DNA of 64,000 nucleotides. It comes from Butyrivibrio fibrisolvens (GTDB lineage Bacteria; Bacillota; Clostridia; Lachnospirales; Lachnospiraceae). Both the position numbers and the translations under genes were made by a program. Below are positions 54,314 to 62,657 of the stretch, in pieces. The first letter of the stretch is position 1; every line of letters starts with the position of its first letter. The DNA is taken from NCBI RefSeq assembly GCF_023206215.1, contig NZ_CP065800.1, forward strand, positions 124,001 through 188,000, read 5' to 3'. Below the pieces are notes generated by a model. That model worked only from the letters and a program-made list of their open reading frames with translations. It was not told where the DNA came from and searched no databases.

Positions 54314-55702
54314 CTAGTTGTAAGAAGCAGTATCCTCACTTCCTGTAGTATATTCCAGGACGATCGGATCCTGAGTATAGGTCATCTTCTTATCAGAATA
54401 AGCTATACCAAGGATTGTAAATTTCTTGTCCTTGTCTTCTTCAGCCATCCTGACTTCCAGCTTATGCTTGGCTACTTCCTGTGAATCATAAACCAGTTCA
54501 ATATAGCTGTTATTCCAGGCGTCTGACTTGTATCCATCAAGGACAGCCACAAGTTCGCCATCTACATAGATTTCTGCTTTACCATATTCATCACTGATTG
54601 ATCTCTTATAATCAAAGAGAATATTCTTGCAGGTAACTTCTAATACAAATGGCTCATTACTACTTACATCATGCGACCAGTTATAAGGGAATGTAACTTC
54701 ACCGTTTCTAACGAGAGCATGAACCTGAGTATCAGTCTGTGAGAAGCTCCCCTTTGTAACCTTGGCACCATTTGAATCCTTGCTGCTTACAAGCTTCATA
54801 TTAAGGAAGTCAGGTGAATAGAAGTATGTGGCAGGTACAGGAGCTATAGACTTTGATGCAGTTCCTGCTGCAACAGCGTCATCAACTTCATTCACAAGAT
54901 TCATCAGTGTATCAGCCATGATCTTATGACCAAGGGCTGTCGGATGATAATCATCACTAAAGTATAATTCATTATTAAGATACCCTGCTTCAAAGGCTGC
55001 TGCAGTACCGTCCTTAACACTTACCATAGGTGTTCCGTACAGATTACCAACTGGTTTGTAGAGATCTTCCGTATTCCACCTTGACTTAAATACAGCAAAC
55101 ATCTGCACTACTGCAGTCTCATCATCTGTTTCAAGGATCTGTCTTATAAGGCTTTCATATGCACGGCCGTTTGTAGGATCCTCCTGGTCATTGACAGAAA
55201 ATTCTACAACTACAAGATCAGGAGTCTTGGAGCACTTTTTAGTAACGTCCCTGTCATATCTTAGGGCTCCGATAGCAGAGGATGTCCCGCCTACTCCGGC
55301 ATTGACATACTCTATCTTGGCTTTAGGATATTTCTCCCCAAGAGAAGCTATAAACTGATCACCATAAGACTGGGCAGGATCAAGGACTCCGCCGCCCTCT
55401 GTTACAGAGCCGCCTATAAATGCTATAGTAACTTTTTTGCCCTTTTGAAGTTTTCTTATGAAGTATTCAAATCTTCCATTGGTACCTGTCGAAAGAGTTC
55501 CTGCCTTAAGAGCCTCTATGTACCACTCTTCTTCGTAGAGGCTGGTATTATAAAATACAGTAGCCACATCATCTATAGATGCTGGGCCTTCAGTATTACC
55601 ATTATGAGGTACAGATCCTGCATAAGCTTTCTGTACGCCAAAGCCAGCCATACATACTACCATGTTAAGAACAAGCAAAAAGTCTATTATTCTTTTTTTC
55701 AT
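54314..55702 (-). CDS. Exported SGNH-type esterase
   Basis: 462 residues. Signal peptide at 1-28 (cleavage near AYAG). SGNH hydrolase domain: FIGGSVTEGGG at 95-105 (Ser99), GGTSSAIGA, VEFSVNDQED near 169, and DDYHPTALGH near 254 (Asp and His). The C-terminal 180 residues look like a beta-sandwich that may bind carbohydrate. Probably deacetylates plant polysaccharide outside the cell; substrate not readable. Confidence 0.8.
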   Translation of the reverse strand: MKKRIIDFLLVLNMVVCMAGFGVQKAYAGSVPHNGNTEGPASIDDVATVFYNTSLYEEEWYIEALKAGTLSTGTNGRFEYFIRKLQKGKKVTIAFIGGSVTEGGGVLDPAQSYGDQFIASLGEKYPKAKIEYVNAGVGGTSSAIGALRYDRDVTKKCSKTPDLVVVEFSVNDQEDPTNGRAYESLIRQILETDDETAVVQMFAVFKSRWNTEDLYKPVGNLYGTPMVSVKDGTAAAFEAGYLNNELYFSDDYHPTALGHKIMADTLMNLVNEVDDAVAAGTASKSIAPVPATYFYSPDFLNMKLVSSKDSNGAKVTKGSFSQTDTQVHALVRNGEVTFPYNWSHDVSSNEPFVLEVTCKNILFDYKRSISDEYGKAEIYVDGELVAVLDGYKSDAWNNSYIELVYDSQEVAKHKLEVRMAEEDKDKKFTILGIAYSDKKMTYTQDPIVLEYTTGSEDTASYN

Positions 55703-55807
55703 ATACCGTACCTTCTATTAGTTTGAGGTATGGCTGAACAAAGCCAAACGCACATACCAACAGTTATATCGGATATATTATATATTTCATTTAGGTAGCA
55801 TAATATG

Positions 55808-56047
55808 ACGTAAGGGTCAAAAGTCATTTCGATTCGAGCTTGCTCGAAATCGAATATGAATTTATGACCCGCAAAACATGAGCAAAGTAGCACGTAGTGC
55901 GGATTTGCGAATGTTTTAGGGCGCAAGACATCCGGGGGATGTCTGCTTTGCGCCGACCGGAGTGGAACGTAGATGTGAGAGTTTCGAAGAAACGGAACAA
56001 TCCGTTAGTCATAAGGTGTCAAAAGGGACTTTTGACACCTACCTCAT
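55808..56047. ncRNA. Cluster of five hairpins, possible structured RNA
   Basis: The gap between the SGNH esterase gene and PgeF is filled by paired segments: GGGTCA/TGACCC enclosing an A/T hairpin (55808-55868), AAAACAT/ATGTTTT with inner GCAC/GTGC (about 55873-55917), GGCGCAA/TTGCGCC with GACATCC/GGATGTC (about 55919-55955), GTTTC/GAAAC and CGGA/TCCG (about 55980-56006), and GGTGTCAAAAGG-type hairpin copy 2 (56022-56046). Strand is undecided. There is no ORF with a ribosome site. Confidence 0.6.
56015..56047 (+). repeat. Hairpin repeat GGTGTCAAAAGG, copy 2
   Basis: GGTGTCAAAAGGGAC then TTTTGACACC with flank TACCTCAT on the plus strand; the partner at 34307 differs by one loop base and shares the flank. 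Confidence 0.7.
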
Positions 56048-56093
56048 AATATTTTAACTCAACCTTTGCACTTGCTCACGGCGTGTTAAATTT

Positions 56094-56978
56094 TTAATTC
56101 AAAACCAGAAATGCCGCAAGATTCCCTCGCTTCTCTCCGGTGGTTCTATGAGAGAAGAGATAATCAGGATTACAATGGGTACAGATGTCCGTGATCTCGA
56201 TATTCTCCGGTTTAACTCCGGCTTCTATCAAGGTATGCCTTATTGCTTCCCACAAATTAAGCTGGTATTTGCCGCCTGCTTTTCTATAGACGATATGCCC
56301 TGCGCTATCGCCATCTGGTATATACTCCGGCACGTCTTTTATACCAAATTCATCTATGCATTTATCAGCAACATCGCTACTTACTTCATAACAGTCTACG
56401 CATATGGAAGGACCTACAGCGCAGATAATGTCTGAAGGATTGCTTCCATATTCTCTGGTCATAGCTTCTACAGTGCTCCTACCTATACGGCTGACTGTTC
56501 CCTTCCATCCGGAATGAGACAGTCCTATAGCCCTCTTGACAGGATCTACGAAATATATGGGAGGGCAATCTGCATGGAATGTTGTAAGTATGATACCCGG
56601 AATATTCGTGATCATACCGTCTACATCTACATAGTCTCTTTCTTTGATCACCCCTTTGCCCATATCATCAGCTGTAATGACCCTGACATTACTTGTATGT
56701 GTCTGAAAAGTTGTAACGAAATGCTCAAGACTTCTTCCATATCCCAGTATCTGAGCCATGCGCCTGTAATTCTCTTCCACATCTTCTCTAACATCGCCTC
56801 TTGTAAAGCTATAATTAGCTTCACCAAAATATCCCTTAGAAGCTCCGCCTATCCTGGTACTGAACGCATGGCTTACTATCCCGGTAGCAGTTATAGACGG
56901 GAATGTGAGATATTCCATTTCGTTTTCATGTTTATTTTGTTGTACTACTTGGGTAGTACCTTTTCTGACTATATTCAT
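56094..56978 (-). CDS. pgeF: PgeF/YfiH-type multicopper-fold purine nucleoside phosphorylase
   Basis: 294 residues. Zinc-site motifs of the YfiH (LACC1-like) family: FQTHTSNVRV (His94), FHADCPPIYF (Cys138) and LSHSGWKGTVSRI (His155; many homologues read HAGWRG). Such proteins cleave adenosine and other purine nucleosides or edit peptidoglycan precursors (family knowledge). Cytoplasmic. The start has AAAGGA 8 bases upstream. Single gene. Confidence 0.88.
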   Translation of the reverse strand: MNIVRKGTTQVVQQNKHENEMEYLTFPSITATGIVSHAFSTRIGGASKGYFGEANYSFTRGDVREDVEENYRRMAQILGYGRSLEHFVTTFQTHTSNVRVITADDMGKGVIKERDYVDVDGMITNIPGIILTTFHADCPPIYFVDPVKRAIGLSHSGWKGTVSRIGRSTVEAMTREYGSNPSDIICAVGPSICVDCYEVSSDVADKCIDEFGIKDVPEYIPDGDSAGHIVYRKAGGKYQLNLWEAIRHTLIEAGVKPENIEITDICTHCNPDYLFSHRTTGEKRGNLAAFLVLN

Positions 56979-57175
56979 TCTATTTTTCCTTTATTATCTC
57001 CTTACTTGTAACTACTTTATCACAATATCTTTATATTACGAAAGCTATACCTTACGGCACCTCATTTATAAAAAAATGATAGCTTTAGTATAACTTTTCT
57101 CTTTTTAGTAAAAGATGTTATATCCTAAAGCTATCATTATTATCAATATCTATATCATTTTAATTGTCAATGACA

Positions 57176-60100
57176 TCAGACCTTCTTAACACCAATCTTG
57201 CAGCTTTCGCCGTTGATATCCCACTCCTTGGCACTATCAAGATCCTGATCATAGGAAAGTGAATCAGCAAGTACCTTGGTTGAAAGAGCAACTTCGTCAG
57301 CCTTAACAGCTGCAGCTACCTTCTCAGATCCTGTAAGAGATACTACGATTCTGTCCATAACTTCGAATCCTGAATCCTTACGCATTGTCTGGATCTTAGA
57401 GATAACTTCTGCTACGAGACCTTCGTTTACAAGTTCCTCTGTAAGGTTAGTATCAAGGACTACTGTGATACCCCAGTCTTCCTGGCTCATGAAGCCTTCC
57501 TTCTGAGTCATGTCGATAAGGAGATCTTCCTTGGTAAGCTCTACAGCTTCACCTGAAACTTCAAACTTGATAGATCCTTCTGCATTAAGTGTATCCATAG
57601 CAGCATTGCCATCAAGTTCTGCAAGATACTGCTTGATACCACCAAGCATCTTACCATACTTAGGACCTACTGTCTTGAGCTGTGGCTTGAATGTGTAGCT
57701 TGTGAAGTCACGTACATCATCTGTGAATGTAACAGACTTAACATTGAGCTCGTCTCTTACGATATCCTGATAGAAATCACTAAGAGTCTTACCTTCTGCC
57801 TTATCATTCTTGACATACATCTGTCCGAGAGGCTGACGGTTCTTCATGTTGCAGGCGTTTCTGCAAGCACGGCCGAGTACTACTATATCAAGAACCTCTT
57901 CCATATCCTCTTCAAGCTGCTTATCAACATACTCTGCATTAACTACAGGATAGTCGCACAGGTGGATTGACTCAGGTGCATCCTTAAAGTTCTCTCTGAC
58001 AAGATTCTGATAGATCTCTTCTGTCATGAAAGGAACCATAGGAGCTGCTGCCTTACAGATCTCAACAAGACATGTATAAAGTGTCATATATGCAGAGATC
58101 TTGTCCTGTTCCATGCCCTTAGCCCAGAAACGCTCACGGCTACGACGAACATACCAGTTGGACAGATCGTCAACGAACTTGTCCAGAGCCTTAGCTGCTT
58201 CAGGGATCTTATAATTCTCAAGATTCTTGTCAGCTTCTGCAATTGTTGAATACAGACGTGACAGAATCCACTTATCCATTACTGTAAGCTTATCTTTCTC
58301 AAGCTTGTAGTTAGAAGCATCAAATCCATCAATATTAGCATACAGTACGAAGAATGCATATGTGTTCCAAAGTGTTCCAAGGAACTTACGCTGTCCTTCC
58401 TGAACTGCCTTGCCATAGAATCTTGAAGGAAGCCATGGTGCTGAGTTTGTATAGAAGTACCATCTGATAGCATCTGCGCCATACTGATTAAGTGCTTCCA
58501 TAGGATCTACAGCATTGCCCTTGGACTTACTCATCTTCTGTCCGTTCTCATCCTGTACAAGACCCAGAACGATAACATTCTTAAATGCAGGCTTATTGAA
58601 AAGAAGAGTAGCCTCTGCATGAAGTGAATAGAACCATCCACGAGTCTGGTCTACTGCTTCTGAGATGAACTGTGCAGGGAACTGTTTTTCAAAAAGCTCC
58701 TTGTTCTCAAAAGGATAGTGAAGCTCAGCATATGGAGCAGCACCTGAATCAAACCAGCAGTCGATAACTTCAGGAACACGCTTCATAGAGCCGCCGCATT
58801 CTGAACACTTGATAAGATACTTATCAACATAAGGACGATGAAGCTCAGATGTAAGAGCTGACTCGTCTCCTGAAAGCTCAGCAAGCTCTTTCTTAGAACC
58901 TACGGCGATCTTCTTGCCACAGTCAGGGCATTCCCAGATGTTAAGAGGAGTTCCCCAATATCTGTCACGAGATACAGCCCAGTCCTGAATGTTCTCAAGC
59001 CACTTACCGAATCTACCTTCACCGATTGACTCAGGGATCCAGTTGATCTCTTTATTATTTCTTACAAGGTCATCCTTGATATCTGTAACTTTGATAAACC
59101 ATGACTCACGAGCATAGTAGATAAGAGGAGTATCACATCTCCAGCAGTGAGGATAGTCATGCTCAGCCTTAGGTGATGAGAAGAGGATTCCTCTTTCTGC
59201 AAGATCTTTAAGTACTTCCGGATCTGCTGATACAGCACCCTGCTCTACTTCCTTGGCTGTAGGCTTGCAGCGCATACCTGCAAACTTGCCTGTCTCAGGC
59301 TTAAGACGACCGCTTGCATCTACCATCTGTACAAATGGAGCATCATACTTACGACCAACTCTGGCATCATCATCACCAAATGCAGGAGCGATATGTACGA
59401 TACCAGTACCATCTTCCATAGTTACATAGTTATCGCAATACACGAAGAATGCCTTCTTGTGCTGCTTGTCTGCTTCTGCCTTAGCACACTCATAGAGAGG
59501 CTCATATTCCTTGTACTCAAGGTCTTTGCCCTTATAGGTTTCAAGGACTTCATAAGCTGGCTTTCCATCAGGATTAACCTTCTCATCCTTAGCAAGAGGT
59601 CCTATAACCTTATCAAGAAGAGCTGATGCCATGTAATATGTATTGCCATCTACGCACTTAACCTTAGCGTACTCTTCATCAGGGTTCACACACAGACCGA
59701 TATTAGATGGAAGTGTCCATGGTGTTGTTGTCCATGCAAGGAAATATGCATCTTCATTTGCAACCTTGAAGCGAACAACAGCTGTGCGATCCTTGATAAC
59801 CTTATATCCCTGAGCAACCTCGTGAGATGAAAGAGGTGTTCCGCATGAAGGACAGTAAGGAACAACCTTGAATCCCTTATAAAGAAGACCCTTGTTCCAG
59901 ATCTCTTTAAGAGCCCACCACTCAGACTCGATATAATCATCATAATATGTTACATACGGGTTATCCATGTCAGCCCAGAATCCGACTTTGCCGGAGAACT
60001 GCTCCCACATTCCCTTGTATGTCCATACAGACTCTTTACACTTCTTGATGAAAGGCTCGATACCATACTCTTCGATCTGGTCCTTGCCTTCGATACCTAT

Positions 60101-60397
60101 CTCCTTCTCAACTTCAAGCTCAACCGGAAGACCATGAGTATCCCAGCCCGCTTTACGAGGAACCTGATATCCTTTCATAGTTCTGTAACGAGGGATCATA
60201 TCCTTGATGGCACGTGTCAGAACGTGTCCGATATGAGGCTTACCATTAGCTGTTGGGGGGCCATCATAGAACATGTAGATCTCGTTTCCGTCTTTACCTG
60301 AAACACTCTTATTAAAGATGTCATTGTCTTTCCAGAAATCAACAACCTGTGCTTCACGTTCTACGAAGTTCATGCTGTTATCAACCTTCTTATACAT
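57176..60397 (-). CDS. ileS: Isoleucyl-tRNA synthetase
   Basis: 1073 residues. HIGH motif GKPHIGHVLTRAIKD at 52-66, editing domain, KMSKSKGNAVDP near 620, and the C-terminal anticodon-binding region, with no C-terminal zinc-finger pair. The length and the early editing domain resemble the eukaryote-like (type 2) IleRS. That type is often mupirocin-resistant (family knowledge, not shown here). Controlled by an isoleucine T-box. Confidence 0.97.
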   Translation of the reverse strand: MYKKVDNSMNFVEREAQVVDFWKDNDIFNKSVSGKDGNEIYMFYDGPPTANGKPHIGHVLTRAIKDMIPRYRTMKGYQVPRKAGWDTHGLPVELEVEKEIGIEGKDQIEEYGIEPFIKKCKESVWTYKGMWEQFSGKVGFWADMDNPYVTYYDDYIESEWWALKEIWNKGLLYKGFKVVPYCPSCGTPLSSHEVAQGYKVIKDRTAVVRFKVANEDAYFLAWTTTPWTLPSNIGLCVNPDEEYAKVKCVDGNTYYMASALLDKVIGPLAKDEKVNPDGKPAYEVLETYKGKDLEYKEYEPLYECAKAEADKQHKKAFFVYCDNYVTMEDGTGIVHIAPAFGDDDARVGRKYDAPFVQMVDASGRLKPETGKFAGMRCKPTAKEVEQGAVSADPEVLKDLAERGILFSSPKAEHDYPHCWRCDTPLIYYARESWFIKVTDIKDDLVRNNKEINWIPESIGEGRFGKWLENIQDWAVSRDRYWGTPLNIWECPDCGKKIAVGSKKELAELSGDESALTSELHRPYVDKYLIKCSECGGSMKRVPEVIDCWFDSGAAPYAELHYPFENKELFEKQFPAQFISEAVDQTRGWFYSLHAEATLLFNKPAFKNVIVLGLVQDENGQKMSKSKGNAVDPMEALNQYGADAIRWYFYTNSAPWLPSRFYGKAVQEGQRKFLGTLWNTYAFFVLYANIDGFDASNYKLEKDKLTVMDKWILSRLYSTIAEADKNLENYKIPEAAKALDKFVDDLSNWYVRRSRERFWAKGMEQDKISAYMTLYTCLVEICKAAAPMVPFMTEEIYQNLVRENFKDAPESIHLCDYPVVNAEYVDKQLEEDMEEVLDIVVLGRACRNACNMKNRQPLGQMYVKNDKAEGKTLSDFYQDIVRDELNVKSVTFTDDVRDFTSYTFKPQLKTVGPKYGKMLGGIKQYLAELDGNAAMDTLNAEGSIKFEVSGEAVELTKEDLLIDMTQKEGFMSQEDWGITVVLDTNLTEELVNEGLVAEVISKIQTMRKDSGFEVMDRIVVSLTGSEKVAAAVKADEVALSTKVLADSLSYDQDLDSAKEWDINGESCKIGVKKV

Positions 60398-60411
60398 CTG
60401 CTTGCTCCTTC

Positions 60412-60695
60412 TTTCTTGATAAAAAAATAAGCTCTCGTCCCTGTAAAAAGGACGAGAGCATTAAAATCTCGTTGTACCACCTGTTTACACATACGCGCCG
60501 CGTTAAAAAACACAGTTGAATATGGCTCTTAATAACGGTAAGATACCGGCTCGGCCTACTGATATAACCTTCAGCCTCGCAGCTTGGAAGTGATTTTCAC
60601 AAATTGCCTACTCGATCTGCCTTGCACCAACCGGCAGCTCTCTGAATCTTTGAGCGAATCGCTACTGTCTTCGTCATAGCTTTTAATATTCATTT
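60412..60695 (-). promoter_or_regulatory. Isoleucine T-box leader of ileS
   Basis: On the minus strand: stem I with AGTA and GAA loop-E elements, AGAGAGCTGCC and GGTTGGTG distal features, specifier ATC (Ile) in GTGAAAATCACTTCC, T-box core GGTGGTAC with CGAG (around 60471-60485), and terminator GCTCTCGTCC/GGACGAGAGC (60431-60459) with T run. Uncharged tRNA-Ile would favour the antiterminator. Confidence 0.92.
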
Positions 60696-60701
60696 GCAAT
60701 T

Positions 60702-60731
60702 ACTATAAAACCATATGACATAAATTGTCAA
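60702..60731 (-). promoter_or_regulatory. Sigma-A promoter of the ileS T-box transcript
   Basis: Minus strand TTGACA (60731-60726), 18-base spacer, TATAGT (60707-60702). Confidence 0.7.
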
Positions 60732-60757
60732 GGGCTTAAGTGATACTGTAGTAAAGA

Positions 60758-62392
60758 TTACTCTTCGCTTGCCTCTTCAGAAGCTGAATCAGACTCTTCT
60801 TCTGAAGTTTCCTCTGTATCTGTTGTCTCTTCTGTATCAGTGCTCTCTTCATCTGTAGAAGTCTCTGTTGTAGAAGAGTCGCTTGAAGAAGAATCGCTTG
60901 TAGAAGAATCGCTTGATCCAGTCTCACCTGCAAGAACCCAGCTGAAGTTAAAGTATGAAGAATAGTAAGATACATCATCCTCAATATCAGCTGTTGTTTC
61001 AAATCCATGCATTCCATAGATGGTCATGCCATCCTTGAAATCATGTGTAAGATAATCATAGTTGTAATAATCTGTGCTTACCTTTTCTGTAACAAGATTG
61101 CCTTCTCCATCAAGTACAAGATCACTCATTTCTACTACGAAATAGTAAGAATACTCTTCCTTCTTGTACTTAAGTGTTAACTTATATGTCATATAAGCCT
61201 GAACACTATCATAGTAGCTATCTTTCTTAGGCTCTCCAATGTACATTCCATAGTACTCAACATTAGAGATTGTTACAGAACCATCATCAAGAACGCTTGT
61301 TCCGATATCATCTTTAGTATAGATGCTACCCTCGTCCTCAAGGAAGCTCTGCATCTGGCTAAGAACGTCATCTGTAATCTGGTCCTTAGTAGTAATAGAT
61401 ACCTGAAGACCTTCTACTGTGAAATCCTTAGTAATCTGAGTAGGCATAGCACCATAGGTCTCTACAAAGTATGCAATGTACTCTTCGTCAGACTGAGTAT
61501 CATCATATTTGATTGTGATAGTGATCACATCTCCGTTTGAAAGATCCTGAAGCTGTTCATAATCATAATCAAACCAATAAGCAGACTCATCAAAATACTC
61601 ATTATTAACATTAGTATCATCAAGTGATGCATATGCATTAGGTGCTGTACCAGAATATGTGATCTCAAGACCTTCGAAAGGATCGAATGTAGGAACTTCC
61701 TCAAGACCCTTTACGCTAAATGACATACCGTCTGTTGTTGTCTTGATGTTGAGATCTTCTAAAAGAGCATCAGCATCATATTTGAACTTAACAGTAACCT
61801 TATCACCGTTAGTAAGCTTCTCTGTCTTATCAAGAGATACAGCTTCGTCAAGGTACTCAGCGATGAGCTTCTTAGAGCTCTCGTCCTTCATATCCTTGTC
61901 ATCGCCGTGATACTTGATCTTGTCGCCATAGTCTTTTTTGAACTTTTTTTCATCAAAATCAACAGTAGCTGTACCAAGTGTGTCATAACCATCAAATGTA
62001 ACCTTTACATATTCGTTAAGGTCTACTTCGATAGGACGAGACTTAAGGTAGAATACTACTCCACCTACAGCAGCTACTACTAAAACAAGAAGGATGATGA
62101 TAGGAATAAGGATCTTCTTAACACCCTTTCCACCCTTTTTGCCATCGTTTACAGAAGCTGCCGGATCAGGTACTCCTGCATAGATGTTCTCAGACTGCTG
62201 GAAATTAGCGTTCTGGAACTGTGCGCCGTCTGCCGGCTGTCCAAAATTGTTCTGGAAATTATCCTGAGCACCGTTCTGCGCAAATTCATTTGCTGCAGGA
62301 GCCTGGCTTTCAGGAAGAATTACTTTGGTTCCGCATTCGCTACAAAAGAGAGTACCCTCTTGTATCTCTGCGCCGCAATTAGTGCATTTCAT
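60758..62392 (-). CDS. Zinc-ribbon membrane protein with acidic Ser/Thr tail
   Basis: 544 residues. Zinc ribbon at 1-25 (Cys3, Cys6, Cys17, Cys20), Gln/Asn-rich linker, one membrane helix at about 92-115, and an extended outside part of about 370 residues of unknown fold with repeated Asp/Tyr-rich sections (YVKVTFDGYDTLGTATVDFD). The last 50 residues are Ser, Thr, Asp, Glu (SSDSS... then EEES...), a flexible or spacer-like tail. Function unknown; many Lachnospiraceae surface proteins have this layout. Confidence 0.75.
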   Translation of the reverse strand: MKCTNCGAEIQEGTLFCSECGTKVILPESQAPAANEFAQNGAQDNFQNNFGQPADGAQFQNANFQQSENIYAGVPDPAASVNDGKKGGKGVKKILIPIIILLVLVVAAVGGVVFYLKSRPIEVDLNEYVKVTFDGYDTLGTATVDFDEKKFKKDYGDKIKYHGDDKDMKDESSKKLIAEYLDEAVSLDKTEKLTNGDKVTVKFKYDADALLEDLNIKTTTDGMSFSVKGLEEVPTFDPFEGLEITYSGTAPNAYASLDDTNVNNEYFDESAYWFDYDYEQLQDLSNGDVITITIKYDDTQSDEEYIAYFVETYGAMPTQITKDFTVEGLQVSITTKDQITDDVLSQMQSFLEDEGSIYTKDDIGTSVLDDGSVTISNVEYYGMYIGEPKKDSYYDSVQAYMTYKLTLKYKKEEYSYYFVVEMSDLVLDGEGNLVTEKVSTDYYNYDYLTHDFKDGMTIYGMHGFETTADIEDDVSYYSSYFNFSWVLAGETGSSDSSTSDSSSSDSSTTETSTDEESTDTEETTDTEETSEEESDSASEEASEE

Positions 62393-62657
62393 AAAAATTC
62401 CCTCCCTAAAATGCTACGTTAAATAGTTTATACTCTGTAATAAAAAGTTACTGAATATCCTTGTTATCCACAGACGCTTGACATTATATCATAGTAATAT
62501 AATATTGAAAACCCGTCATTTTGACGTTTCATCGTACAAAAATGGCGTTCTGTCAGAATTCAGCCCTTGTATATTTTTCTGAAATGACAGTACAACTTTT
62601 TTTCACCCCCATGCAAAATACATAGACGGTCAATAGTTCATATGCAAAGTCTGTCAA

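Noticed and set aside
55699..56012. Minus-strand ORFs of 75 and 62 residues in the hairpin cluster
   Set aside because: No ribosome sites; sequence explained by paired segments.
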